DNA from: Pseudeuparius sepicola
Lineage: Eukaryota > Arthropoda > Insecta > Coleoptera > Anthribidae
DNA length: 64,000 nt
Direction: 5' to 3'
NCBI GenBank assembly: GCA_963920635.1
Contig: OY987302.1
Coordinates: 46,317,500-46,381,499 of the forward strand
In this document: piece after piece, positions 31,974 to 45,900 of the stretch
Layout of the letters: the number at the start of each line of letters is the position of its first letter
Position numbering within the stretch: position 1 is the stretch's first letter
Notes under the pieces: generated by a model
Database searches by the model: none
Seen by the model: only the letters and a program-made list of their open reading frames with translations
What the model was told of the DNA's origin: nothing
Translations under genes and position numbers: made by a program

Positions 31974-34650
31974 ATTAAAAGCTCAGAAATCGGCACAGAA
32001 GTAGCCCATTATTGTACGATTTTTTCAATAAGTAGGCCTTGGCGAGATGTAAACGATGTCAGACGCGGAGCCATCGCCCGTCAAAAATGATCAAATATTC
32101 AAAACCTGGCCAATAAAGGCCCTTTTAACTTTTCGTACACATTGGGAAATTGTTACCTATAGCAGCGCAATCTTTCGGTATAAATATTTTGGTAGGTTTG
32201 AATATCAATCTATTTTTCATTGAGGCTACATAACAGGCAGTAGTTTGGAGTTTCAGTTGGGAAGCGCCGTGCCTCATTATCTTTGACCTAAAGTCTATCC
32301 AAGATACAGTGGCAGTGGATCAAAACATTGGCCACCACGTGACCTATTCTCTTTATTGGTCTTGCCGTCATAAAATGTGAATGTGGTTTATTTGCCTCGG
32401 CCACATAAGTCATAAAAGTTGCACTTCAGTGCCTTGATATGCATAAATAACTATTATCGTTGACTGATGTATTAATAAGACTTCTCACGGCTATAGCTTC
32501 ATGTCCCGGAAAGAAGATGGCGCCTATGGTCAACAATGTATTTTGCATTGTATTTTGACTCCGGGAAGCGCATGGTGAGCCAGAGAACTGTCAAACATGA
32601 CAGCCGTGGGCAGTCTTTATTAATCAGTCAACGCTATTATACTAAAATGAATAAAATAAGTTTATATTTTTGTTAAGGTTATTCAATGCCAAATTGCGAC
32701 AAGCTTTTTAAAATGGAAAAATTGTTCATAAAAGTAGATACCAATTAATATTATTGGTTGATAAGCAAGTACCTACTTGGCGAGGTATGTATTTTCTTTA
32801 AAAAATTTGTCCTATAGGATCTTTTATCCTAAAATCAAAAATGACAAAGCAATTGATGATTTTTTCAAATTCGTCAAGGTGGCTAAAGGAAGAGGTACCT
32901 ACTTCAAACTCAGTACATAGTAATAGGCCTTCAAGTATGCTAAAGCGTGCATGGGCGTAACTAGCATCCCATTTATAAACATAATGCTTATGTTTAGCAT
33001 TTTTACACTTATTGTCATGCACGCCAATTGTGATCCTAAATAGGTTCGTCCTCATACCTGTGGGCCTTCTGGATCTGTTACTATATACCCGAGTTTGAAC
33101 TCTATGTCCCTTTTCATTCCAGAGATAAAATAATACAATTTGAAAATAATTATTTTCTTATATATTCTGTATCTTGTAAACAGAGTTCCACGCCCGATTT
33201 CATGTGATGGATCGGTAATTACCGGTATTTACTTCTGTAGTTCAAGCAGCTCCGATTATAATAAATGATATCCTGAAGTATCCCTTCGTGGCGTCATTAA
33301 AAGTCTGAACTCGGAAGGTGAGTTAATTGCTCTTTCCACGGCTGAAGTTCATGGCATTTGGCAACTGTTTATAATAACCTAAAAATTTGTCATTTTCCTT
33401 TCAAAATAACTTGTCATTATTACTCTAATTTGTTAAACCATTGAAAAGTTTATTTCAATTAAAAATAGTTATTTACATTGCCAGATGCGTAAGTGCACTT
33501 TTTTGGCCGAGGAGGTTGTTTAAAGACCGAGGCAACGCGAGCGTTGCCTCGGTCTTTAAAAGTACCTCCGATAATCAGTGATAAATTAATATAAGAGGCA
33601 GAATGCAGCGATAATAAAAAATAAATAAAAAATGTTGAGCTTTGCGTGGGATTTGAACTCTGGATCTACGAATTACTAATCGCGTACTCTCACCCTACCG
33701 CTAGCGCGGCACCTGTCAAATTTGTTCTGTTATGCGGCTCTTATTTGACGCCAGAGAAACATTGAAATTATTAATTTTTCTTTGGTATAATTCGTGTTCT
33801 TTATGATCAAAACCAGTTTGTGAAAAGATTGTTGTGAAACCTATTAAAATTGACGCAAGATTCGCGTTGCTACACACATTTTATTAATGGTTAATTAATT
33901 ATTAATTATTAATGGTTAATTAATTAATTAATGGTTAATACTAATACTTTTTGCACCTAGCAACCACTTTCGCAGCTAGCAACGAAAATAACAGGGCACC
34001 TCGAACATTTGACTTTCGCTCTCGGGCCTGTTGGCGAGCATGTAAAGTGTACTTACGGGGGAGGGAGCAGGAAATAGTTATTTATGTACCAAGGCACTGA
34101 AGTTCAACTTTTTATGACTCGTGGAGTTTAGTTGCTGAGGCCTCTGGCCGAGGCAAATAAACCACATGAGTCATAAAAAGAACTTCAGTGCCGAGGTACA
34201 TATTATATTTTTCTTGAAATCGGAAAAAAAATGTTTTATTAGGCAAGAAAATAATAATAAGGGATCACCCGTCCACGAACCGACTACGCGCGGCGTTGCT
34301 TGACTTTAGCACAAGCATAATGATGTACGGCACCTTCTGACAGAAAAACCAAACTGCTGCTTCTTGTGCAGCTTACACAACAAATCTATTGTTTTTCAAA
34401 TTTACTAAAATATGTATACTGAAGGATTGCGCTTCTATAGGAAACAATTTCGCAATGTGTACGAAAAGTTAAATGAGCCTTTATCGGCCGGGTTTTGAAT
34501 ATTTGGTCACTTTTGACGGGCGATTTCTCCGCGTCTGACGTTTGATGTTTACATCTCGCCAAGGCCTACTTATTGAAAAAATCGTACAATAATGGGCTAC
34601 ATTATTGTACGATTTCTGTGCTTTTAATGACGATTTTGGGACATTTTAAT
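31974..34650. mobile_element. Large imperfect foldback region with nested repeats
   Basis: 31974-32450 is inversely related to 34080-34650. Shared blocks include CCCATTATTGTACGATTTTT, AATAAGTAGGCCTTGGCGAG, TTTTCGTACACATTG and CAGTTTGG. The right arm also contains its own palindrome (34078-34207) around TATGTACC..GGCACTGAAGTT. The centre contains the tRNA-like composite (33465-33730) and a faint Copia-like RNase H relic (ALSTAE codons near 33325-33345). No target duplication could be read. Confidence 0.5.
33465..33730. repeat. Composite repeat: GCCTCGG palindrome plus tRNA-like block
   Basis: It opens GTTATTTACATTGCC.GATGCG, contains a perfect-looking AAAGACCGAGGCAACGC / GCGTTGCCTCGGTCTTT palindrome, and continues with GATAATCAGTGATAAAT. 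On the minus strand 33712-33640 reads GCGCTAGCGGTAGGGTGAGA (A-box-like) and GAGTTCAAATCCC (B-box-like), as in tRNA-derived SINEs. The same order recurs at 49850-50190. It does not fold into a sound tRNA. Confidence 0.5.
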
Positions 34651-34733
34651 GCCGATTTCAAGAAAAATATATTAATATAATAATGGCATCTGACTCTAAT
34701 ATAAAATAGTATTCGTGAAGACTGTACACTGTA

Positions 34734-35580
34734 CAGTGTGGTCATTTAAGTGTGCAAAATATGGGACTTTTTAAATTAATTGCACAACCAAAATACAGAT
34801 ATTGCCACTAGAATCGTTGCAAGTTAAACAGCATACAGGGTAGGTCAAAAAAATATAAAAATTACACAAGAGTAAAGTACCCTTATTTAAAAAAATTCAG
34901 CAAAAGGTTATTAAGAAAAGTTGTTTAGAATTACAAGCTATCCCTAAATACCAAAACATAGTCTCCTAAGAAAAATTTTTTTTTCGTCAATTAATTTCCA
35001 GTTTCTTAATAAACATTTAAAATAAAAATTTTGCACCTTAAATGAGAGTTTTTTAATATACATATTATCATTAGTAATATTTTACCTTGTTCAGAAGAAT
35101 TTTTGCGAAATTTTAAAGTTTTGTTTAATATCGTTGCAACAAACATTTTGGCCTAAAAAATTAAAAATCTTAAGAATTTTACAAATACTTATGCTTGAAT
35201 TTGAAGTTCTGCGGAATTGATTTAATTTTGATTGCTTTATGAAATTGTTTAGGGTGAATATTAAAACAAACTTTTTTGAGGAAATTATTGTTTTTCAAAA
35301 AATACATTTTTTGTTGGAAGGCTATGTTTTGGTCTTTAGGCATAACTTTTAATTCTGGACAACTTTTTTTAGTAACATTTTGCTGAATTTTCTAAAATAA
35401 GGGTACTTTACTCTTGTACAATTTTTATATTTTTTGACCTACCCTGTATGCAGTTTGACTTGCAACCATTCTAACTGCGCCTAATATGATTATCGAACAT
35501 GCACCAACTTTCGGGAATATTTGTATTTTCGTGCAATTAATAAAAAAAAACATATGTTGCACACTTAAATGACCACACTG
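34734..35580. mobile_element. TA-flanked foldback MITE, 847 bp
   Basis: The ends CAGTGTGGTCATTTAAGTG and CACTTAAATGACCACACTG are exact complements, flanked by TA (34732-34733 and 35581-35582). Inverted homology continues inside (ATACAGGGTAGGTC and GACCTACCCTGTAT, AAGTACCCTTATTT and complement). Non-coding, mariner-type. The next 700 bp to 36293 contain two small palindromes (about 35931-35983 and 36127-36237) and no gene. Confidence 0.8.
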
Positions 35581-36293
35581 TATAATAGAAGTACCAAATT
35601 ATAGACACGGCGAATCTTCTACTTGTTAAAAATTAGAATAATTTGAATGAGAATTGGCTAATGGTTTTGTAGATTATAGTGTGGCAAGTCAGTAGCAATC
35701 GAATTTAATTATTGTTGACGATGCTTGTACAGATGGTTCTGTACAACCTGACGCAAAAAAAAACAATAGAATTTAAAAAAATATTGTTATTATAATTTTT
35801 AAGCCATGTTTCTGTTGTATTTAATTAGGGAGGAAAACCCGCGATAGAAAGGTTTAATATTTTTTCTACTCCTATGCTAGTGACATACCTATTAAGTGAT
35901 GGTTCAGGTTATAAGTAAGTTCATTGTTACGAACACTGATACGTAATGACTGACACGTAATAAAAAATTACGTATCGGTTCTTAATTAAAACGCAATTAT
36001 CACGGGTGCCTTGTTAGCGCGGCATCCGCGTCACCATAGCAACTAACCAACATACTAATTGTTGCCTGACAGATAATCAGAAGTATAGTTTATCTATTAT
36101 AATATTATAAGAAAAATTATAATACAAAACTCGAGTTGTAAGCTTATTACATACTCGTGGAATTACAGCACTCGCCGCTGCGCGGCTTGTGCGCAACTTT
36201 TCCACTCATACGTATTAAGCTGTTTACAACTCTCGCTATGTAATATGCTATTAAATTTTCTGTTCATTTTTGGCTACTAGTTTTAATACCTTA

Positions 36294-38040
36294 TAGTCTG
36301 GCAGCCACGGGGGTAAACCCAAAAATATGGGATGAAGTTTTTTTCAAAACGGATTTGACATCTCTAGGACTCCTAGTTTTGATATCTAAGCGATGACAAA
36401 CTGTCATCCTTGAGCAATTTGAGATACAGGATGTCCTTTTAATAGGTACCATGTGATTACGTATATTTTTACACCCCTTATTTTATATATTTTTGAGGTT
36501 AGGAAAAAAGTTTCAGATACAAGTTGTAGAAGCCAAAGCAAGCTTTTTTCAGCGTTTATTTATTTTTATACGGGGTGTTCAGAAAAGCGGTGCCAAACCA
36601 AACTTTTGTTTCTTTAAATCGAATACCCTTTATATTTTTAGATATTTGCAAAGTATTCGACCTTGAAACTTTCAATTTTGCACTTTTAATGTTTATTTTT
36701 TCGAAAATGAACCTGGCGGATATCATTTATTTTTTATTAATTTATTAAAACAGCTATAAAAAAACGAAAGACAACTTTTCTGCTCCACATGTTTTTTATA
36801 GGCATTTTAATATACAGGGTGCGATGACAGGTTCCTCTCTAGAAATTATGAAGATTTAGTGAAGCGGCCCCATGTGGAGCTACGATCCCTCAAAGGGGCT
36901 CCATGAAGGAACTTTTTCTTAACTTCAGAACCGTTTCACTGATCGCCCTCAAATTTTGTACACACTATACACTCAATAATACCCACTACCCTTTAAATTT
37001 GACAAGTAAGTTTATCAATTTGAATGATCTTGTGTTTTATAACATAACTATACGTATTATAGATGATACTGAAGATGGTTGTTTAACCGGAAGCGCTCTG
37101 TCAGGATTTTAATAAATACATATCTGTGCAAAGTATATGAACTTTTACTAATTTCTACAATGACTTAAATTTCTCAATTAAAAACGAACACACAATGCAA
37201 TTAGAGTCTTAGAAAAAGGGCGTTTTTTTTCTTAATATAAATGTAATAAATTAAAAAAGCATTCTTCTTAAGCACTAAAATTAAAATATAGTAAATGCAA
37301 ACTGAGGTGAGTTTTGGAAAGGGGATGAGGGACTAGTAATATAATACAGGAAATAAATGTTTTACAACCAATAAAAGGATTTTATACATAGTCCTTCCCC
37401 ATAATTCTCATCTCATTTCTGGATATTATAATATACCGAGTAGCGAATGCCATTAAATTAAACACATTAAATTACACTAAAGTAAAAAATCGTAATTTTT
37501 TTTATTGTAATAATGCCCACATTGGTGGCGAAGTGTACCTATAATTACACACAATTAGCAAAAATTACGTAATTTAATGCACAACTTTGAGTTTAGACAA
37601 AATGCTCATTTGGCTGTAGAGTGGACAGAGCATCAAATTTAAGACGCCATATACCTGTCATGTAGCTTTATCTCTAAATATTTTATTAGTTTTTTAACTT
37701 AAATACGAAATGTTCTAATACAGAGGAATTCATGAATATTGTAAATTCATAACACATGTTTTTAAAACATCTTGTATATTAATGATAACTCTAACGTAAT
37801 TAATTCATACAATAATATAATAATAACAACAATTTTACAGCTAAATAGTAAGATTTAGAATAGAAATTCCATATATTATCTAATATTTACTGTCTAAAAT
37901 TTGAGATACCCTGTATATCAAATTGCTCAATGAGTCCAGCATGTCATCGGTCGGACAAATCTGCAAGAATCCGTTAAAAAAAGAACTTCATCCCAAATTT
38001 CGCACTTCAGGCAAAAAAAAACGGTTCCGCTGCCAGACTA
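36294..38040. mobile_element. PIF/Harbinger-like non-autonomous element
   Basis: The ends are TAGTCTGGCAGC and GCTGCCAGACTA with TTA on both outer sides (36291-36293 and 38041-38043), the three-base duplication typical of PIF/Harbinger. Subterminal blocks GGGATGAAGTT.TTTT and GAACTTCATCCC pair as well. It is 1747 bp; the open frames at 36903-37112 and 37923-38108 show no transposase signature. 38044-38525, between it and AFG3L2, holds no gene. Confidence 0.75.
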
Positions 38041-38525
38041 TTACTTTTAACACTTTTTCTCTGCTCTTGTCACTAATAAACAAATTTCGAAATGTCACCA
38101 TGAAGTAAGGTTACGTTCTATCTTAATAATTTGAAAGAATAGGGACAGCACAATTACCACGGTTGAAACCAGATGTATTCACGCGAACAAAAAAAATTCT
38201 TTTTTATGATGACCGCTAATACAAGGGCATATCCGTGGTAATTACCAGACCATCGCGTGAAATCGGTTCATGTTTATAGACTTTTGTTCTAAAATGACTT
38301 CTACAAATTGTCAAAGTTTGTTTACAAAAACTGCGGACACCCTGTAGGTAAATAAATAGGTAATGGTTCAGGTAAACAAGAAAAAATAATTAAAATACTA
38401 GCTTATCTTTCTTCTATTAAGTAAAATAAATACAAACAAAAATTTAAGTTGGAGACTTCTGGTTGTGTGAATTGTGAAATCATGCTATATAATTCAATCA
38501 GAAAATATAAACCTTGTTAGATATA

Positions 38526-38531
38526 TTTATT
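38526..38531 (-). promoter_or_regulatory. Candidate AFG3L2 polyadenylation signal
   Basis: TTTATT on the plus strand is AATAAA on the minus strand, 77 bp past the AFG3L2 stop codon. The position is right for a short 3' UTR; no transcript evidence is available. Confidence 0.5.
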
Positions 38532-38607
38532 TTCAACGGCAAATGGCAAAAATATAACAATATTTTACAAAAAGAACTACAACAAAACTTAAATACATAT
38601 CTCTTAT

Positions 38608-39947
38608 TTAAGAAGGCTGGGGGGTCTTCTCGCTCGGTTCTTTGGTCCTCTCTTTGTTCCACTCCTTCAATCCCTCCGGTAATGTCGTATCCTCCTCAAA
38701 CGATCCAGTTCCTTCGACAAATTCTTCATAAGTAGATTTCTCAGGGAACGGCCTCTTCCCCAGCAATTCAATCATGTCGTCCCTGCTGATAATCTCTTGT
38801 TTTAACAAACGTTCCGCCACTTTAGCCACTAAATCTTTCTTTTCCGTCAATAAAACGATTGTCGTTTTATGTGCAGTGTCAATTAATTTCCTAACCTCTA
38901 CATCTATCATCTGCGCTGTTTCTTCAGAGTACGGCTTCTCGATCATCATTTCACCCTCCCGCGGCATGTCAAAGCTGATATTCCCGACTTTCTCATTCAT
39001 ACCGTAGTGGACCACTTGTGCATATGCACTTTGCGTCACCTTTTTTAGATCATCCTGTGCGCCAGTTGTGATCCTTCCAAAGAAGATCTCCTCCGACACG
39101 CGCCCACCCAACGTCATACACATTCTATCAAACAACTGTTCCTTGGAATAGAGGTACTGGTCTTTTGGTAGGTACTGGGCGTATCCCAAACCTTTTCCAC
39201 GTGGTATGATGGAAACCTTGAGCAGTGGATCTGCGTGTTGCAGGAACCAACCGGCTACCGCATGGCCAGCCTCGTGATACGCGACCGTCTTCTTTTCTTC
39301 GGGAGATAAAACGTTGGTTTTCTTCTCCATGCCGGCCACGACACGCTCGATAGCTTGCTCGAAGTGTTTCATATTAATTTTGTCGTTCAAATCTCGGGCG
39401 GCTATGAGGGCAGCCTCATTGCAAACATTTGCAATGTCGGCACCAGTGAAACCCGGTGTTAATGCCGCCATTTTCCTAGCAAGGTCTTGTTTGTCCAAAT
39501 CGGTCCTCAACGGAACCAAATGCACTTTAAATATGCTGGCTCTGCCCTTGATGTCTGGAGCGGGTACGTATATCTGTCTGTCAAAACGACCGGGTCGCAT
39601 TAATGCTTTGTCGAGAATGTCCACTCTATTCGTGGCTGCAAGAACGACGACATTTGTAGTGGTATTAAATCCATCCATTTCCACCAATAACTGATTCAGG
39701 GTGTTTTCTTGTTCAGAATGACCACCAAAAGTGCGTCCTCCCCTTTTTCTCCCAACTGCATCGATCTCGTCGATGAACAATATACAGGGTGCATGTTTTC
39801 GAGCCATGGCAAACAGATCTCTTACCCTCGACGGACCCACACCGACGAACATTTCCAAGAATTCAGACCCCGACACAGTAATGAAAGGAACATTAGCTTC
39901 GCCAGCTGTGGCCTTGGCCAGTAAGGTTTTTCCAGTTCCAGGTGGGC
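38608..39947 (-). CDS. AFG3L2: AFG3L2 last exon: AAA ATPase core and protease domain
   Basis: Acceptor ccttttag precedes 39947. The exon completes the Gly codon of the Walker A motif and runs 445 further codons to the stop at 38610-38608. It contains most of the AAA module and the whole M41 metalloprotease domain, including [11 protein letters not shown], the sensor region [14 protein letters not shown] and the conserved C-terminal [12 protein letters not shown] block. The catalytic residues are all present. Confidence 0.97.
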
Positions 39948-42900
39948 CTAAAAGGCATTTTGCATTTGTTTAAAATCCTACACATTATTATACGTTTGAA
40001 TATTTTTCCTTGAAATTAAAAATACTGACCTGTAAGCATTGCCCCCTTGGGAATTTTAGCTCCGAGGTCAATATACTGTTGGGGATTTTTCAAAAAGTTA
40101 ACGAACTCCATGATTTCTATTTTAGCTTCTTCACAACCTGCTACATCCCTAAAATAATTTTTCTTGTAAGTACGGGCAAAACCAGATGATAATGAATACA
40201 AATATGAGCATTCCATTAATGTGGGATAGAAGGCAACTGATTTTTTTCAATTCTTACGTATTCAATGTTGGTATAGTCGTGTTTTTCTTAATGAAATGAA
40301 CCTACGCTTTAGGTAGTTTCTCATAAATAGAATAATAATTATATAAAGGTAACTTAAAGCTCTGGCAAGGTAAGGCTAGGGAGAGTTCTTGAGTGATAAA
40401 AGAAGGCTGGCACACACTTTTATTTTTATAAGATATGCCTTTCATTTCCTTGGCCCTGATTTACTGCTAAAAATATTTGGCTTTGAAAGTGAGGTATAAA
40501 GGTATTTAAACATAATATAAAGGTATTTAAACCATAACAAGCATACAGTGACTGATTATTTTTAAATAAGACATAATTTCTTTATTTCTAAAGAAAGGAT
40601 TCTGATAGAAAAAGTTGTAGCGCTCAATCTTAACCGCTAAATCCAACATTGAATTTTTGAAAAATAGTGTTCCTCTAAATATAAATCTTCCTGTACATTT
40701 CTAACACACATGGGCAGAGGAAAATTACCTCTTGATTAAAATAAATAAAAAACCTTTTTTTGAACATTTCCCAAGAAATATTAGAAACAGTTCTTAGTGA
40801 ATTATGTACAGAAATGGAAAATCTTTCATTCTAGCCAATGCATATGTCGTAGGCTTATTGTAAAATCAGTGTTATTTTAATACGACTAGGCTTTTTCAAT
40901 ACGACAGCCATATTGTAATACTATCCAAATAATTAAAAATCTCACAATTTCAGAAGTATTATACTATGTATGCCGCTTGTATTATACTATGTATGCTTAT
41001 TGTTCAAATAAACCAGCGCTCGACTGTTTTAGAATTCGACTAGATGAAATGTGTCGTATTATAATAGGACTGAGAGTGTGCCAGGCGAATTGTAATCATT
41101 TTATGACATTCATATGAGCTTTAAAACATAAACATTTACTGCTATGACACTGTGCCATGCTTGGCTTGCAAGAACACTTTTTAAATCCCTGTCCCTGGAA
41201 TTCAAAAATAATCTTAGAGCTTATCGAAAGGAAATTGCTTTTCCTTGTGGAATATTAATTATTTCATTAGTTTGGCAGTCCATCTATTTAAAAAGCCATG
41301 TGTGGTACCAATTTGATATACTCCACTAGACATATCCACTACAGATCCTAATATATTGTTGGGATCCAGTAGTCCTCTACCTACTTTAGGAACTTCAATT
41401 GCAATATTTTGGCCAATATCAAGAGGTCTTAATGTTTTATTGCTGGTTTCCAGCGTTTTTTCTCTTAATTTGAGGTTATGTTCATGCTTTTCTTAATGTT
41501 TTAAAACTTTGCTAGTTTTCATAATAATTATCTTTATGTACAAATACAATATATAAATCAGCACTCATTTTAAATATAAATATTTTTCACAAATATTACA
41601 CAAAAATAAAACGCCTACAGAGTCATTGATCTAATCAACAACCAATACAATCACCTGGCATACTCTCTGTTGTATTATAATACGACGGATTTCATCTAGT
41701 CGGATTCTAAAACAATCGCACGCATGTTTATTTGAACAATAAGACTAACAAGCAGCAGACGTATTAACAAATTGTGAGATTCTTAATAATTTGGGTAGTA
41801 TTACAATATGCCTAGTCATATTGAAAAAGCCATGCCATATTATAATAAGACTGATTTTACAATAAGCCTACGACACATACGTTAGATCAAATGAGCCATG
41901 TAGCGCCAAGGTCAAGGATATCCCAAGGCTGTCATTAAACTTCGGCCGAGGTATGCACACTATTTTATTCACAAATCATATAGGTTTTATCTGGCAGAAA
42001 AACCAGTAGGTACCTAAACAATAAGATACATGACAATTTTTTAAATGTAGCTATAGTTTTTTTTTAAATAAGTACCAAATGCATTTGAACTTTTTCCGCT
42101 TTAGTTTAAAAGATTTTGGGGTTTTATTAGATTAATTATTTTGTACTGATTTACTTTACCTTTACACTTTATTACAGTTAAAATAATTCAAAATGTCATT
42201 CTATTATATATTTTGTTAAAAAGGGAGGCAACTGATGCAGCTCTTATTTTATTGCATTAAAATTGCATAAACCTAAGCTGTAGTTCAAATGTCCCCTATC
42301 AGATAAATCACTAAAATTGGTTGGAAAGAATATTACTATTACTTAAACACCTCTAATTCCATTGATTTTGAAACAGGGTACATTTGGAAACAAGTTTAGA
42401 CAAAGAGCGTAATCTTATACAAGGAATGAGAGAGAACAACGTGCCTGCCTACCCTGCCGTGTATAGATCTTGTTACGTCGTTTTGAACGGCGGCCATTTT
42501 ATATGTGGAAGACAAAGCGAGTGTGTTGTGAGTTAATTTCGTGAATTGGTGAATTAAAAGTAACAGTGATTAAAGGGAAAATTTACTCTTATAATGGTGA
42601 CTTGTTCAGCACTTGGTTGCAAAAGCAGAACTGAAAAGCAAGAGCCCGGGATTTCGTTTCACAGGTAAATATTTAACAAGCTACCTTTGAAGGATGCCCT
42701 AAAACTTTATTTTTTTCTCAATATATAACTTCTACAAATTCCTTCTACCTTTTAGTATTATAAAGTGCATTGTTTTGTTTGTAAATAGGACCAATATAAT
42801 TGTTTTTTAACATGGTTTTATTTAAAAATTTCTTAACTGATTATGATAGTTTCATAAAGTATGGGCTGGTTTGCATGGGCATGCATTATTTATTTTATTT

Positions 42901-45900
42901 TGATTGATTCGAATTCGCCACAAATAAATATATTTCGGCAATTTCCACTAGCTTTACATTTGGGAAATTATCTGCAAATAAATACCAATATTTCAAATTA
43001 CATGTAAGTCAAAATTAACTACCTTTTAATTTTTAACATCTGTGTGATATTGGCTAAGAACACGTAACACGTCTACGAGCGTGTTAGGCGTCCTTTCTCT
43101 TTCCTTGTCTAAGAGATTAATATAACCTGAACCCAAAAGTTAACAAATTTCAAACTTGACAAATAGTCCAGCAGTGATGCCAGATTTCTAGCCTATTGTA
43201 TGGACAGTAGTTCATTTGTACCATGGTACACTTTTCAACTTCGATGCATGTTTGCCACATATTATAGTAGGGTTTACAAATAACCTATGACGTATAGGTG
43301 GTGGTTTAAACCTCTCTTTAAAAATTAAATTACAGAAAAGCTAATTGTGCTTTTGCAGTTTCAATTAGTGCAAACGCATTCGGGATGTAGACCTTTTTGT
43401 TCCATGTAAATTTTCATTCTTTATAAAATATTATTATGTATGCACTTACTTAAATTTTACTCCAATATCACTGGAGTTGATCAGTTTCGCGGTGCTTTCC
43501 ATCACACCTCCAAAGAGGCCGCCGCCCCGCTTGCCTTTCTTGCCGCCCATCATTTCGGCGGACCTCCTCATCATGTAAATCAGGAAACCAATGATGAGCA
43601 GGGTGGGCAATATTCCTGACAGACTAGCAGCTTCGATTTCAGTCTTGTAGATGACCGGCACGAAATTAGGTGGTTCGACGTTCATTTCGATTTGGGCGTT
43701 CTCTAAATTCCTTTCGAAGGAATCAACACTGCCGATGTTGAACCAAATTACACTCTAAAATGATCATTAGAAAAAAATTAAAAGACAGCAAAAACATATG
43801 GGTAGTATATGGGCAAAGAATAATAAAATAAAATCAATATACAGGGTGATTCGGTCATAACAATGAAACAAATGAAAGATTTCATTAAAACATGGCTAAT
43901 GTGTATTTTTTTTGTGTGTTAGAACCTTTGCTTTCAATATACATTATTATACATGCCATTAACGATTTGAGATTATATTTCTTAAACCGTTTACGGAGAT
44001 CAGTGCTGGTTATTTTATCAGAATTTGATAGACACAACAGGGAACATCTTTATCTGAATAGGCCAAAAGCCAGTCAAAGAGATCCTGGACGAAAAACAAA
44101 CTTTTTGTGTTGGATTAAGTGACAATCCTCTGTTAACTGTTTAATTTCTCAGGATTCTTTAATTTGGATTAAGATTTTGCAGTGTGTACCTAATTAGCAA
44201 GTTAATTAGTTTATAACAGTTTGGAGTTAAATAGTTTTTCTAAGCCTAAAAATCAATGAAAGGCTTTTCAATTGTGGTTAATTATTGTAGTAGTGTTTCT
44301 CAAGTAATAAATATACTAGTTAATACTAGTATACATTGCCCGCCAAAAAGTCTGCACCATATGGGATACATTTTTAGTAAATAAATTATGGAAAATTTGT
44401 TTGCGGCATCAGGTTTTGCTTGCTCTAGAACCAAAATTGACATAATCAAATGTTGTGACGTAGTCTTTTTTACATGTCCAATTTGACATTAATGAAAAAA
44501 AATACCCGAAAAATAGGCATATTTAACCGAATTTCGAAAAAAGTCATAAGAAAAATATGTTTCTTTCGCAATTTTATACCCCTGTGCAAAATTTCAAGAG
44601 CCTACTACGATTTTTATATTTTGCCCTTTGTTGCCCTTTTCCGTATTTGTTAATCCATAAAAGTCGATTCTACGTAATTTAAAACACTCATTGACTGAAT
44701 ACATACTGCACAACACTTAGTTTACGGTCTAAATATCCTACTTGTCTTTTTTTTTTGCAAAAAAATTAAAATGAGGGCTTGTTGAAGAAGCACGCTTGGT
44801 GCAAAACTGATCTCATTTTTACAGATAAACACATAAATTCGATTTACAAACTTCTTTGTAAGTAAATGGTTGTAAAAACACACAAATATTTCTGTCATGC
44901 TGATCTGATCAGAAATATCTAGAAAATTTAAAATATTATGTCCAATAATATCCAACAAAGAGCAAAATATGAAAATCGTTGTAGGCTCTTGAAATTTTGC
45001 ACAGGGGTATAAAATTGCGAAAGAAACATATTTTTTTATGACTTTTTTCGAAATTCGGTTAAATAAGCCCATTTTTCGGACATTTTTTCATTAATGTCAA
45101 ATTTGACATATAAAAGAGACTACGTCACAACATTTGATTATGTCAATTTTGGTTCTAGAGCAAGCAAAACCCGATGCCGCAATCAAATTTTCCGTAAGTT
45201 ATTTACTCAAAATTTTTCCCATATGGTGCAGACTTTTTGGCGGGCACTGTAGAGTATACCAAACCATTAAACAATATTAAAAACAGTTTATTGCTAAATA
45301 TCACTGTAAATTTGCCATATTACTCATGCCATATTACTCATGGTTGGAACTAAAACTCGGAGGGTCTCTGCCCAATACAACCTGCCACAAATTGTTTACA
45401 AGGATCTATTACAACAGAGATATGACAGCAAGCTGAGTCGAAGTTAATCAAGCGTAAGTCTGAAAATATTTGCAGCTACTGGTTTGCAAATCCTTAAATA
45501 CATTTGCAAATCAACAGGTACTTGGAAAGGAGTAGTGTTGTGTAAAGGAAATGAAACCAGTATACTTATGGAAATAACAAAAAATCTAAGACGTTTTCGC
45601 CGTATGACGTGAATCATTGAAGCTTATGTTAAAGCCTCGGTTAAAACTACATCGACTTACCGCTCCTTCGACATTATTTCCAGGCAGTAGGCGGATACGA
45701 ACCCATTTTTTATTTACAACTTCTAGTTTTTCTACTACGCCTCTTTGTAAATAGCTAAAACGAAATTGCAATAGTTCATATTATTGTGATGTTAGTTTAG
45801 GCAAGTCGAAATACAGGCATCACCATACTTTTAACAAAGATGAAACTGCCTCGAATTTCCTCATCCTATTTTTATAGATGTAAAATCTGCAAGAGCCAAA

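Noticed and set aside
33310..33380. Copia RNase H remnant (ALSTAE codons)
   Set aside because: Only about six residues match, with stops nearby and no other Copia domain in order.
33640..33712. tRNA gene on the minus strand
   Set aside because: A- and B-box-like words are present but the acceptor, D and T stems do not pair; better seen as part of a SINE-like repeat.
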